Assembly: GCF_000063545.1 (NCBI RefSeq)
Contig: NC_009488.1
Span: 1,178,001 to 1,242,000 of the forward strand
Direction: 5' to 3'
From: Orientia tsutsugamushi str. Boryong
GTDB taxonomy: Bacteria > Pseudomonadota > Alphaproteobacteria > Rickettsiales > Rickettsiaceae
DNA length: 64,000 nucleotides
Positions 10,305 through 19,953 of this stretch are shown piece by piece. Below the pieces are notes generated by a model that saw nothing but the letters and a program-made list of their open reading frames with translations, was not told the DNA's origin and did not search any database. Both the position numbers and the translations under genes were made by a program. The first letter of the stretch is position 1, and each line of letters opens with the position of its first letter.

Positions 10305-10456
10305 TGCCGCTTAATAGCATATTTAATTGTGTTTAAAGCTAGTTTTACAAAAACTTTATTAACTTGTTGTAACTCAAAAGCTATATGAGTTTTTTTAATA
10401 GCTTTCAAGGTTTATAATTTAAGGTATGTAAAAAATTTAAAGATTATACTGAAAGT

Positions 10457-10966
10457 ATGGAACATCAACAACAGGAACAATTTAAGATTGGAGATAAGGT
10501 AGTTTATCCATCTCATGGAGTAGGTGAGGTAATTGGTATTGAAAATCAAGTATTTTGCGGAAAAGAGTTAAGGGTGTATGTTGTTTCCTTTCCAATGGAT
10601 AAAATGACTTTAAAGGTGCCAGTAAATAGCAAAAGTACTTCAGGATTAAGAGCGATCAGTTATAAAACTGACACTGATAAAATATATAAAATATTATCCA
10701 GTCAGTCTCAACCAGGAAATAGGATGTGGAGTCGCCGTGCTCAAGAATATGAAAATAAGATTAATTCTGGAGATCTTTGTTCTATTGCAGAAGTAGTTAG
10801 AGACTTGTATAAAAATGCTGAAGTTGATCGCTCTTATAGCGAAAGGATAATTTATGAGTCAGCAATAACTAGACTTGCAAGAGAGTTAGCTATCTTGGAA
10901 TCTGTAAAATATGAAGAAATAATTGAAAAGCTAACTGAAATCTTGAAAAATAGAAATACTGTATAA
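10457..10966 (+). CDS. carD: CarD-family transcription regulator
   Basis: RNA-polymerase-binding regulator of the CarD/TRCF family, which stabilises open promoter complexes, often at rRNA promoters. 169 residues. The N-terminal RNA-polymerase-interacting domain is clear (KIGDKVVYPSHGVGEVIGIE, residues 11-30), followed by a helical C-terminal DNA-contacting region (SRRAQEYENKINSGDLCSIA). It is complete. tsaD starts 23 bp downstream, so the two are probably co-transcribed. Confidence 0.93.
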   Translation: MEHQQQEQFKIGDKVVYPSHGVGEVIGIENQVFCGKELRVYVVSFPMDKMTLKVPVNSKSTSGLRAISYKTDTDKIYKILSSQSQPGNRMWSRRAQEYENKINSGDLCSIAEVVRDLYKNAEVDRSYSERIIYESAITRLARELAILESVKYEEIIEKLTEILKNRNTV

Positions 10967-10989
10967 TCAACATACATAAGAAGTTTATT

Positions 10990-12024
10990 GTGAATGTTAT
11001 TGGTATTGAGTCTAGTTGTGATGATACAGCTATTGCTATAGTTAATAGTAATAGAGAGATAATTGCTAATGTAGTAATTTCCCAATATACTGAACATCTT
11101 CCTTATAGCGGTGTAGTACCTGAAATTGCAGCTAGGGCTCATCTGAAAAATTTGCAATATGCTATGAAAGAAACTTTAAATCAAGCAAAAATTAATTTCA
11201 CAGATATTGATGTAATTGCAGCTACATCTGGTCCTGGCTTAATTGGGGGGATAATAGTAGGCTCAGTATTTGGGCAGGCAATTGCATGCGCATTAGGCAA
11301 AGATTTCATTGCAGTAAATCATTTAGAAGGGCATATACTAGCAGTGCGACTAAATGAGAACATTAGTTTTCCTTATTTGGTATTGCTTGTTTCTGGAGGG
11401 CATTGCCAATTTATTGCAGTATTAGGAGTTGGTAAATATAAGATTTTAGGACAAACTATTGATGATGCTGTTGGTGAAGCATTTGATAAAACAGCTAGAC
11501 TATTAAAACTTGGATATCCTGGAGGACCAATCATTGAAAAATTAGCTAGTAAAGGTGATCCTCACAAATATTCTTTACCATTGTCAATGACAAAGAAATC
11601 TGGCTGTGATCTATCATTTTCTGGATTAAAAACAGCAGTTAAGCAATTAATATTTAGTATAGAATCTTTATCTGAAAAAGTAATTTGTGATATATGCGCT
11701 TCGTTTCAATACACTGTAGTTCAGATTCTACTGTGCCGTAGTATTAATGCTATTAAATTGTTTGAAAGTTATTGTAGCAATAATTTTAAAATTAATAGGA
11801 AAAATTATTTTGTTATATCAGGAGGAGTAGCAGCTAATCAATATCTGAGACAAGAAATATTTAATTTAGCTAATACATATGGCTACTGCGGTGTTGCTCC
11901 ACCTAGCAATTTGTGTACTGATAATGCAGCAATGATAGCTTGGGCAGGAATAGAAAGATTAAACGCTAATTTATTTAGTAGTAATTTTGTTCCAAGAGCT
12001 AAATGGAGTGTTGAAGAACTTTAA
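10990..12024 (+). CDS. tsaD: tRNA N6-adenosine threonylcarbamoyltransferase
   Basis: Forms t6A at position 37 of ANN-decoding tRNAs together with TsaB and TsaE. 344 residues, ASKHA fold. The N-terminus is MNVIGIESSCDDTAIAIV, the metal-binding motif is VNHLEGH (His pair), and SGGHCQF and DEAF-like GEAFDKTARLLKLGYPGGP are present, with SGGVAANQYLR near the C-terminus. The start is GTG at 10990. It sits between carD and nadK with short gaps, as in an operon. Confidence 0.96.
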   Translation: MNVIGIESSCDDTAIAIVNSNREIIANVVISQYTEHLPYSGVVPEIAARAHLKNLQYAMKETLNQAKINFTDIDVIAATSGPGLIGGIIVGSVFGQAIACALGKDFIAVNHLEGHILAVRLNENISFPYLVLLVSGGHCQFIAVLGVGKYKILGQTIDDAVGEAFDKTARLLKLGYPGGPIIEKLASKGDPHKYSLPLSMTKKSGCDLSFSGLKTAVKQLIFSIESLSEKVICDICASFQYTVVQILLCRSINAIKLFESYCSNNFKINRKNYFVISGGVAANQYLRQEIFNLANTYGYCGVAPPSNLCTDNAAMIAWAGIERLNANLFSSNFVPRAKWSVEEL

Positions 12025-12036
12025 TTTAATAGCCCC

Positions 12037-12828
12037 ATGAATGTAAAGAACATAAGATATTTTACTTCTAATTTAGCTAAGTCTGCACAGATAGCAAATG
12101 AATTACAACAAAAATATAATATTCTATCATTAAATGATAAAGATAATTACAGTGATAGTATTGATACTATCATAGTTATTGGTGATGATGGTGTATTCTT
12201 AGATGCCTTAAAAAATTTTCTGCATCTAAACGTAGGCTTTTATGGTATTAATGTTGGAAATTTAGGTTTTTTAATGAATAGCTATAACAATAAGCACGAT
12301 TTAATAGAACAAATTAGCTCTGCTAAAGTAGTTGCAATTAATCCTTTACGAGCTAAAGTTGCTTATAACGATGCTACTGAGGAAAAAATTTGTTTTGCTT
12401 TTAATGAGTGCACTATCTTACGGTATAGCTCTCAAGCAATTAAGGTAGATATTAAAACTGATAATGTGTTTCGACTTAATTTATTTGGAGACGGTGTATT
12501 AGTAGCAACAGCAGTTGGTAGCGCTGCATATAATTATGCAGCTGGAGGAATGGTGTTACCGTTGGCAGCAAATTTATTATCAATTACTGCAATATCTCCG
12601 TTTAGGCCAAAAGGATGGCATGGAGCATTAATACACAATCGTAGCAGTATCGATATTACTATACATGATTATACAACAAGGCCAGGGTATTTTACAGCTG
12701 ATTTACAAGAAATTTATAATGTTACTACTGTAAATATTACAGAAGCTCAAGATCAGAAAGTTAAATTACTTTTTAATGCTGAAAGTGATCTAGAATATAA
12801 ATTGCTTAAAGAACAATTTAGTACATAG
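12037..12828 (+). CDS. nadK: NAD kinase
   Basis: Phosphorylates NAD to NADP. 263 residues, beginning 12 bp after tsaD. The glycine-rich substrate motif reads VIGDDGVFLDAL, where most family members have GGDG, so the first Gly-Gly is Gly-Asp here. The second family motif, NVGNLGFLMN, and the C-terminal GSAAYNYAAGGMVLPL block are well conserved. The protein is complete and very likely functional despite the motif change. The next gene (tolA) is convergent. Confidence 0.94.
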   Translation: MNVKNIRYFTSNLAKSAQIANELQQKYNILSLNDKDNYSDSIDTIIVIGDDGVFLDALKNFLHLNVGFYGINVGNLGFLMNSYNNKHDLIEQISSAKVVAINPLRAKVAYNDATEEKICFAFNECTILRYSSQAIKVDIKTDNVFRLNLFGDGVLVATAVGSAAYNYAAGGMVLPLAANLLSITAISPFRPKGWHGALIHNRSSIDITIHDYTTRPGYFTADLQEIYNVTTVNITEAQDQKVKLLFNAESDLEYKLLKEQFST

Positions 12829-12929
12829 AGAAATATCAGAGTTGAAAAAAAATCTTCTTTAGTATACAAAGAATCGGCTATTGCATATCAATATAGTAAT
12901 ATAGCAAGAACTTCAGTATTGAAAAATAC

Positions 12930-14153
12930 TTAATCTTCAGGATTAAACTCAAGAACAAGTTGTTGCCATGCATTATATTCTTCTTTTGGTAACTCTTGAA
13001 ATGGGCTTGCTGCCCAAATTGCTCGTTTAACATTTTGAATAAATACATTGCAAACTGTAGTGTTACTGTTAGGGCAGTTATGACTAATATCTGTAATATT
13101 TTCAATTGTGCCATCTAATGTTAAGTTTACCATTAATACTGTACTGATTCCTGGTATGAATCCTATAGTATGATTCCAATGCGCTTGAATTTGATACTTA
13201 ATTGCGTCTGTATAACTTGTGCTATTAGTATTATTAGTATTTTGTCTGCTAGCATGATTGTTAGCTATATATTGTTGTTCAGCTGCAACATTGCTTGTAA
13301 CAAGATTATTCTTTTGAGTAATTGAATGCCTTATATCGGTAGTATGAGCAACACTAGTTTTATCCTCGATATGACTACTTTTTAAAGGTGGATCTATAAC
13401 TTTAGGAATTATAGGCTGAGTAGTAGAAGCGCTACTTTCTGTTATAGTAGGAACATTAGTTTTATGTTCGATAGGTGGGCTTTGTAAAGTTGGATCTATG
13501 ACTTTCGGTGTAGCTTGAGGAGCGGAAGCAATTTTTTCTGGAATATAAGAAGTACTACTAGCTTTTTGTTCGATAGAACCACTTTGTAAAGGTGGTTCTG
13601 TAACTTTAGGAATTATAGGCTGAGTAGTAGAAGCGCTACTTTCTGTTATAGTAGGAACATTAGTTTTATGTTCGATAGGTGGGCTTTGTAAAGTTGGATC
13701 TATGACTTTCGGTGTAGCTTGAGGAGCGGAAGCAATTTTTTCTGGAATATAAGAAGTACTACTAGCTTTTTGTTCGATAGAGTCGCTTTTTAAAGGTGGT
13801 TCTGTAACTTTAGGAGTTATAGGTGGAGTAGGTAATGGAGCAGGAGTAGTGATAAGCTTTGTCTTATTGCTAATTGAGTTATAATTAGTTAGATTATTTC
13901 TAGCATTATGCTTTTTAGGTTTACGAAGATTGTTTTGTTTTAATTGAAAAGTGGTTTGTTTGTTATTGGTTGCTTTTTGAGCATTGCTGGTTGTTTTATT
14001 GGTTACTTTATTCATTTGAACAAGCTCAAGACTGATTATTTTATTATGAAGTTGAGGTTGTTGTGAGGTAAAGAATATTGCTGCATAACTTAATATTAAG
14101 TGGCAACTAAATGATATAAGAAAGAAAACATAAAAATTATTACTTGTGTTCAT
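12930..14153 (-). CDS. tolA: TolA-like envelope protein with tandem 68-residue repeats
   Basis: Third gene of a Tol system that links inner membrane energy to the outer membrane during division. 407 residues. It has one N-terminal membrane anchor (about 8-28), a long proline- and threonine-rich linker, and a C-terminal TolA/TonB-like domain (YQIQAHWNHTIGF, then LTLDGTIENI). The linker contains two complete 68-residue repeats (motifs PKVTEPPLQSGSIEQKA and PKVIDPTLQSPPIEHKT) encoded by a 204-bp DNA repeat, instead of the usual alanine-rich helix. It overlaps tolR by 14 bases on the minus strand. Linker length probably varies among strains. Confidence 0.85.
   Translation of the reverse strand: MNTSNNFYVFFLISFSCHLILSYAAIFFTSQQPQLHNKIISLELVQMNKVTNKTTSNAQKATNNKQTTFQLKQNNLRKPKKHNARNNLTNYNSISNKTKLITTPAPLPTPPITPKVTEPPLKSDSIEQKASSTSYIPEKIASAPQATPKVIDPTLQSPPIEHKTNVPTITESSASTTQPIIPKVTEPPLQSGSIEQKASSTSYIPEKIASAPQATPKVIDPTLQSPPIEHKTNVPTITESSASTTQPIIPKVIDPPLKSSHIEDKTSVAHTTDIRHSITQKNNLVTSNVAAEQQYIANNHASRQNTNNTNSTSYTDAIKYQIQAHWNHTIGFIPGISTVLMVNLTLDGTIENITDISHNCPNSNTTVCNVFIQNVKRAIWAASPFQELPKEEYNAWQQLVLEFNPED
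13381..13820 (-). repeat. 204-bp tandem repeats inside tolA
   Basis: Two nearly identical 204-bp units start at 13381 and 13585, with a third partial unit from 13789. The period is a multiple of three, so gain or loss of units keeps the frame. Confidence 0.9.
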
Positions 14154-14598
14154 TACAGTTATCTGTAATTAAAGCTACTTTTGTAAACCCAGCACTTGTA
14201 ATTTCAGCAAGTAGTTTTGCTATTTCGCCATACTGCAAATTTTGATCTGCTTTGATAAAAATTCTGGTATTAAATTTTCCTTTAGTTCTAGTAAGTGCTT
14301 TAAGCTTATTGACTAATTGCGTTTTACTGATTTTAGTTTTAAATATATATATATTATTGCTTTTATCAATACTAATAGTTAAAGGTTCGCTTTGCTCTGA
14401 TAATGGTTGACTTGCGCTAGTTTTAGGTAAATTAATATTAACGCCTAAAGTCAACATTGGAGATGTGACCATAAATACAATTAATAATACTAACATTACA
14501 TCTACTAGAGGCGTGACATTTATATTGCTAATTAATGCTCTCTTAGAGCGTTTTTTAGCGAATACATTGCTAATAGCATTTATTGTATTGTTGTCCAT
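14140..14598 (-). CDS. tolR: TolR/ExbD-type proton channel protein
   Basis: Partner of TolQ in the proton channel that energises TolA. 152 residues. One membrane helix near residues 28-50 (VTPLVDVMLVLLIVFMVTSP) carries the conserved Asp of the TolR/ExbD family. The rest is a periplasmic domain (KADQNLQYGEIAKLLAEI). It lies 5 bp after tolQ and overlaps tolA, so the three are one operon. Confidence 0.95.
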   Translation of the reverse strand: MDNNTINAISNVFAKKRSKRALISNINVTPLVDVMLVLLIVFMVTSPMLTLGVNINLPKTSASQPLSEQSEPLTISIDKSNNIYIFKTKISKTQLVNKLKALTRTKGKFNTRIFIKADQNLQYGEIAKLLAEITSAGFTKVALITDNCNEHK

Positions 14599-14603
14599 AT
14601 TGA

Positions 14604-15293
14604 TTATCTTTTGTCTATAGTTTTACACAATACAGTATAAAATTTTCTAATAAAATTCTCTAATTTGCTTTCTACCAATGACAACTTATGAGTTAATATA
14701 TTATAAAATATTCCAGCTGGAATAGCTGCAAATAATCCTATAGCAGTTGCAAGTAAGGCTTCTGCTATACCAGGTGCTACAACTGCTATGCTGGTATTTT
14801 TTGTGGCCGCGATTGCCTGAAAGCTATGCATAATACCCCATACAGTGCCTAATAATCCTATAAATGGTGCTGTGGAGCTAATTGTTGCAAGAACAATTAA
14901 GTAAGTTTCTAATTGCTCTGATATCTGATTTTTTGTTAACTCGATTGTATACAAAAGTCTATCTTTCAAATTACTGTTATTACCTGCAGTCACATTATGT
15001 TCATATTTGTATTCATTCAAAACTATTGTTAACATTGATGATATGGAATTACCATTGTTTTTATTAATTTTACTATATAGTTCATCTACCTGTTGATTAG
15101 ATTGTAGTAGTTTATTAAACGTATTTATTTCTTTTTTTATATTATTAAAATGATAGTATTTATAAAAAATTATGGCCCAAGACCAAATTGATGCTATAAT
15201 TAGTGTAACCATAACTGTTTTACAGATTATATCTGCTGATAAAAACGCTGAAATAATAGAGATTTGAGAAGTTAGAGAAGAATGTTCTAGCAT
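14604..15293 (-). CDS. tolQ: TolQ/ExbB-type proton channel protein
   Basis: Inner-membrane motor protein. 229 residues with three membrane helices: an N-terminal one (about 20-42) and two near the C-terminus. The MotA/TolQ/ExbB signature is clear: ISSTAPFIGLLGTVWGIMHSF and then IAEALLATAIGLFAAIPAGI. First gene of tolQ-tolR-tolA. hemB is divergent, so promoters for both lie in 15294-15456. Confidence 0.95.
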   Translation of the reverse strand: MLEHSSLTSQISIISAFLSADIICKTVMVTLIIASIWSWAIIFYKYYHFNNIKKEINTFNKLLQSNQQVDELYSKINKNNGNSISSMLTIVLNEYKYEHNVTAGNNSNLKDRLLYTIELTKNQISEQLETYLIVLATISSTAPFIGLLGTVWGIMHSFQAIAATKNTSIAVVAPGIAEALLATAIGLFAAIPAGIFYNILTHKLSLVESKLENFIRKFYTVLCKTIDKR

Positions 15294-15456
15294 TTAATAC
15301 TTATTCTTAAATTTAAATAATTTCATATTATACTTTACCTTATCATAGGAGTTAAGTTTTACTTTCCAGTATACTTAAAGTGTTGTGAGCACGCAATAAG
15401 ATATTGCTTTGCATTATTGAATGATTTAATTGATTGTTAAAAAGGATATTATTTTA

Positions 15457-16470
15457 ATGGATTACTTGAGTTGCAAATTTGTAAGATTAAGACGTAATCG
15501 ACAATATGAATGGCTAAGAGATTTAGTTGCAGAGACAAGCATTTTGTCTTCAGATTTAATTTTGCCGATTTTTATTACTGATGGTATGAATAAAGAAATA
15601 ATAATTAACACTATGCCTAGCGTTAAAATTGTTTCACCTGATTTAGCTTTGCAGAAAGTTGAGGAAGCTATTGATTATGGTATAAGAGCTGTTGCATTGT
15701 TTCCTAGTATTTCTGCAGCACAAAAAAGCAATGATGCAGCAGAAGCTTGTAATGCTAATAACCTTATTTGTCAAACTATTAGATTATTAAAAAGTAATAA
15801 TAGGTTTAGAAAAGTAGGAATTATTGCTGATGTTGCACTGGATCCTTATACTATACATGGCCATGACGGATTACTAACTGATGATTGTTTAGATATAGAT
15901 AATGATAGGACTTTAGCAGTGCTATGCAAGCAATCACTAAAGTTAGCTGATGCTGGAGCTGATATAATTGCCCCATCCGATATGATGGATGGTAGGGTTA
16001 AGGCAATACGAGGATCCTTAAATAGCAAAGGGTATTGTAATACTATTATTTTATCTTATGCAGTTAAATATGCATCAAATTTTTATGGACCATTTCGTAA
16101 TGTAGTAGGAGCAAAATTATCTTCTGGACCATCCTCAAAAAAAACTTATCAAATGGATTATCGTAATACTAGAGAAGCATTAAAAGCAGTAGAAATTAAT
16201 ATTCAAGAAGGAGCAGATATGGTAGTAGTTAAGCCTGCTATGACATATTTAGATATAATTTCTAATGTTAAAAATAATTTTAATATTCCAGTTTTTGCTT
16301 ATCAAACTAGCGGTGAATATTCTATGATAAAGTATGCAGCTCTTAATGATTGCATGGACTTTGATCAAGCAATATTAGAATCAATTCAATGTATTAAAAG
16401 AGCAGGCGCAACAGCAATTTTTACTTATGCTGCGATTAAACTAGCAAGGTTTCTAGCAGCTAATCATTAG
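15457..16470 (+). CDS. hemB: Delta-aminolevulinic acid dehydratase (porphobilinogen synthase)
   Basis: Joins two aminolevulinate molecules to make porphobilinogen in heme synthesis. 337 residues from ATG 15457, chosen over a TTG at 15430 because AAAGGA lies at a good distance upstream. The two active-site lysines are visible in AVKYASNFYGPFR (about Lys204) and VVVKPAMTYLD (about Lys259, Schiff base). The metal loop reads DVALDPYTIHGHDG: the cysteines of the zinc enzymes are replaced, which marks the magnesium-dependent, zinc-free class common in alphaproteobacteria. Confidence 0.96.
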   Translation: MDYLSCKFVRLRRNRQYEWLRDLVAETSILSSDLILPIFITDGMNKEIIINTMPSVKIVSPDLALQKVEEAIDYGIRAVALFPSISAAQKSNDAAEACNANNLICQTIRLLKSNNRFRKVGIIADVALDPYTIHGHDGLLTDDCLDIDNDRTLAVLCKQSLKLADAGADIIAPSDMMDGRVKAIRGSLNSKGYCNTIILSYAVKYASNFYGPFRNVVGAKLSSGPSSKKTYQMDYRNTREALKAVEINIQEGADMVVVKPAMTYLDIISNVKNNFNIPVFAYQTSGEYSMIKYAALNDCMDFDQAILESIQCIKRAGATAIFTYAAIKLARFLAANH

Positions 16471-16588
16471 ATATGATTTAGGTATAGATGATTTTTGCAA
16501 GTATTTTGAAAAAGGAATAAAAAAAATGTATGCTTCAAATCCTAAATACAAAGGTAAAATGAGTTGTAATCTGAGCTTATCGGAAATT

Positions 16589-16694
16589 ATAACTAAACTA
16601 CTATAAAACAGTTATAATAGTTTGGCTATCACCATGGTCTAGATATACTTTTCAAAAAGTATATAATATAACTGTTTTATAGTAGTTTAGCTAT
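16589..16694. mobile_element. About 106-bp IS630-derived palindromic element
   Basis: The two ends are inverted copies of the IS630 terminal sequence (ACTAAACTACTATAAAACAG and its complement), with a short core containing ATACTTTTCAAAAAGTAT. A related element in the reverse orientation is at about 41567-41675. It has no coding capacity and is presumably moved by the IS630 transposase. Confidence 0.75.
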
Positions 16695-16855
16695 ATCATA
16701 CTTACTCTTTGTGTATGTTGATAAGCTTTTTTACCATAGCGCCTGCTACCTCCATAGTTACAGTATGCAGTATCTTCTATTCCAGACTCATCAATAAGTG
16801 CTATCTTGTCTTTTGGTATTATCTTAATTGTTTTTGTGAATTCATTTCTTAACAT
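16690..16855 (-). pseudogene. IS630-family transposase fragment
   Basis: An open stretch starting at the ATG at 16855 reads MLRNEFTKTIKIIPKDK, then IALIDESGIEDTAYCNYGG, which is the DDE region of IS630 transposases. It ends in the palindromic element at 16694. The region 16856-17160 upstream is decayed and holds no recognisable gene. Confidence 0.75.
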
Positions 16856-17180
16856 ATTGTTACTTTTGAATAATAAAAACTTTTTTATAGCTATATCGAA
16901 AGTTCTTGATCGTTCTTAGTATTATGCTACTTGCAATCTTTCTGATATAAACTTGCTAATTCTTTGCTAGTTTTATCAGTATTATTTTTAAGCATTTTTT
17001 ATTAAAGGTATTAGGTTAGTTATTCTATGACTATATCATTTTGAGTTATGCTACATCTTTTTTCTATATATTTTCTATCTTTCATTAAAAGCATATTGAT
17101 ATAAATTCATATTTTGTCTTGAAAGATTAATATAAATTAAGTATTATGCGATATTATACATTTAATAAGGAAATAAGCTT

Positions 17181-19637
17181 ATGAAAGCAAAGAAAAAAAA
17201 GCATAATAAAGTTGTTAATCTTAAAAATAAAACTGAAAAAACAGCAAATAACAGTGCTGCTGAACAGCAAATAATGGAAATAAATGCTGCATTTTCCGAT
17301 AAAATTAAGAAATCTCTATATAAAGGTGCTGTATTAGAATCAATCTTCGCTTGCGCATTAAAAACTGAAGATATCGAAACTTTAAAAATTATAGAATCGC
17401 AAAATATTAAAATAAATACAGAATGTATTACTGAATTATTTGTGGGCTTTATTACAGAATTCAGTAAGTATAAATTTGCTATACAATGGCTACAAGAACA
17501 ATTTTCATCAATAATAGATGATTTAGTTACTGAAACCCCAAAAATTATAAAGTGTATGATAATAGATAGTTGCGAAAATAGAGATGATGAACTCATTTCC
17601 TTCATTATAAAAAATTACAGTAACAAAATAGATATTGATGAGGCTTTTGATAGCCTTGTTACATTAAATTTTGGACGTGGTATAACTCTGTTATTAAATA
17701 ACTGTAAAGTAACACAAGAGTCTATACAAAAAGCTATAAAAACAGCTCAAACATTAGGCAATATTGCAGCTGAAAAGATATTAAATCCTAATATTAAACT
17801 AAAAAAACCACCACGCAAAAAAAAAAGTGAAATACAATATTCTAATTTCAAAGAAGCTGAAATAAAAGATAAATTCAAACATTGTACTTCTTGCCCTAAT
17901 GATTACGAGATATTTTTAACTAAATTTTTTAAGATTGTTCACTCTTGTAATAAAAATGATATTAATAAATTCATTAGCGATTGCGAAATATGCCTACAAT
18001 CCAGTAATGAGGATAATGAAAAAAATTATGTTATAGATTTCCTTATACAGGTTCAAAATTATTTTATATTACCTGCTCACAAAACAGAAAGCCTTACTAA
18101 AGTTATATTGCCTTATTTTGAAGCAAAAGAAGATTGGTATAACATTGCAGTATTCCATATAAACAGATGCATTGAGAACAAGATATTTCATTTCGAAAAA
18201 GCTATTGATGCTGTTTTTAAAATTAACAAAACCTCTGAAAGAGATAAGTATGCTTTTGTATCAACGGTATTGAAATATAATATACTAAATGATGCAGTAA
18301 ATTGGGCTAGATATTTAAAATTTTCAGATAAACTACAAAAATTTTCTACAGGTGTATATAATACACTGAATACAGCTATTTTATATAAAAAAATTTCAAC
18401 TTTTATATTGAAAGGTGATAAAAACAATGCTGAAAAATATATAGAAAAATTACACGAATCGCTCCCAAAAGAAATTATACACTTAGAATACAGATTGAAA
18501 TTTGATAGTAATTTTGATTACAGTAATGAAGTACAACGTGTATATAATATAAAGGCTAAAATTGACCAACAAAAATTAATGATTGCAGGTAGAATTTTAT
18601 CAGAACCATTTCTAAGGGTTCTGATAAAATTTTGGCAACATTTTGATACCTGTAATAATGATCAGCAATGTAATAACATTCAACAAATTTACGATGATTT
18701 AGCAAAATATCGCTCATTATCAAGTGCGCAAGATGATATAATAAATCTTCTTAATAACTCTTCTATAAAAAACAAACCTGCATCAGATGTGATAGTTACA
18801 AATGATCTTAAAAAAGATGACATAGCTGATAAACGTAAAAATAATCAAGGCGTATCACTGAAAAAAGAATCATTAAATGACTATGCTACTACATCTTCTC
18901 ATAAGAAGAATCAAGTAACTACCAAAAATGAGTTGGAGCAAAATGTAGAGACAAAATCAGGAGATGCAGTAGATTTTTTAGATAATGTGAACACAGATGA
19001 AGTAAGTGAAGTAGATGAAAATATAGATAATTCATGTGTAAATAATACTGTATTTGATGAACAGTATACACCAGATGAGTTTTATACAAAATTAATGCAA
19101 GTATATACAAATCACAATACTTTGTTTACAAATCATGATAAGCATCAGCACATTCATTGCCATACTAAAAAACATACTTATTGTACCTTTGATCCAGATG
19201 TAAAGAAGTGTACATGGAATGGAAAGACATATTATTGCGCTATCTCTAAAGACCTCAAATTAGATTCTGTAAAACAGATGTATTATCGTAATGCTTTAGA
19301 AAAAGAATTTGTTTCATCGAATATCAACCAATCTGGTATAAAATGCTTGCCTAATAAGATGTTTGAATTAAAGGTTTGCAAAGAAGATTTTAGATTATTA
19401 GCTTGTAATACATACGTAGACAATAAAGGAAATTATTTTATTATTTTTAATAAAGAAACTAATCATACAGGAATATCAAATATTATTAGTAACTCAACTC
19501 TTAGCAATAATCCAATTTTGACAGAATCATGTAAAGACTGTAATGACGAAGCTGATAGTACTACAGTAAATACTGATATTACCCCATGTGTAATAGGACA
19601 AATGCTTAATCAAACTGAATATTATAATGATTGTTAA
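17181..19637 (+). CDS. Large unrecognised protein with a possible RelE-like C-terminal region
   Basis: 818 residues, no signal peptide or membrane helix. The start has an AAGGA-like site 10 bases upstream. The N-terminus is lysine-rich (MKAKKKKHNK). Residues 40-470 are mostly helical, perhaps helical-repeat in nature but without a clear ankyrin or TPR consensus. Residues about 510-620 are acidic and low in complexity. The C-terminal part is cysteine- and histidine-rich (HQHIHCHTKKHTYC) and then has KMFELKVCKEDFRLLAC followed by GNYFIIFNKETNH, which resembles the central strands of RelE/HigB-type toxins (motif ELR..dyRil...). That likeness is inference from pattern only. IS remnants lie upstream; prfB converges downstream. 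A secreted effector or a toxin-like protein are both possible. Confidence 0.6.
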   Translation: MKAKKKKHNKVVNLKNKTEKTANNSAAEQQIMEINAAFSDKIKKSLYKGAVLESIFACALKTEDIETLKIIESQNIKINTECITELFVGFITEFSKYKFAIQWLQEQFSSIIDDLVTETPKIIKCMIIDSCENRDDELISFIIKNYSNKIDIDEAFDSLVTLNFGRGITLLLNNCKVTQESIQKAIKTAQTLGNIAAEKILNPNIKLKKPPRKKKSEIQYSNFKEAEIKDKFKHCTSCPNDYEIFLTKFFKIVHSCNKNDINKFISDCEICLQSSNEDNEKNYVIDFLIQVQNYFILPAHKTESLTKVILPYFEAKEDWYNIAVFHINRCIENKIFHFEKAIDAVFKINKTSERDKYAFVSTVLKYNILNDAVNWARYLKFSDKLQKFSTGVYNTLNTAILYKKISTFILKGDKNNAEKYIEKLHESLPKEIIHLEYRLKFDSNFDYSNEVQRVYNIKAKIDQQKLMIAGRILSEPFLRVLIKFWQHFDTCNNDQQCNNIQQIYDDLAKYRSLSSAQDDIINLLNNSSIKNKPASDVIVTNDLKKDDIADKRKNNQGVSLKKESLNDYATTSSHKKNQVTTKNELEQNVETKSGDAVDFLDNVNTDEVSEVDENIDNSCVNNTVFDEQYTPDEFYTKLMQVYTNHNTLFTNHDKHQHIHCHTKKHTYCTFDPDVKKCTWNGKTYYCAISKDLKLDSVKQMYYRNALEKEFVSSNINQSGIKCLPNKMFELKVCKEDFRLLACNTYVDNKGNYFIIFNKETNHTGISNIISNSTLSNNPILTESCKDCNDEADSTTVNTDITPCVIGQMLNQTEYYNDC

Positions 19638-19953
19638 TCATGCAACAAAAAAGTACACAAAATTAAATTTATTGTAACAAGTTTTCCAAGAGTTGGGAGA
19701 TTTATATTAACTATAGTTCGATATAAGAGCTACATTAAAAATAGCTAAGATAAGGATTACAGACTTCTTTTTAAACAGCAAGTATATGCCATCGTGGTTG
19801 ATTTAAGGATCTATCACATGGTATATAATATCTCTACGCTTATGCTATTACATTACTGTAATTTACACAATGCTAAATACCTAGTTTATCTATGCTTCAT
19901 AGCACATACTAATTCTTTCAAGAGAATTCCTGTTTTTGTTAGTTCTTCTATAA
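19638..19953. other. Intergenic, one stray AGTTCGATATAAG end
   Basis: No gene is seen. AGTTCGATATAAG at 19715-19727 matches the ends of the 273-bp element at 56421-56693, so a solo end may lie here. Confidence 0.45.

Noticed and set aside
10377-10405. Stem in the carD leader as a transcription terminator of dnaQ
   Set aside because: No T-run follows the stem on the plus strand, and it lies downstream of a good promoter, so a terminator is not supported.
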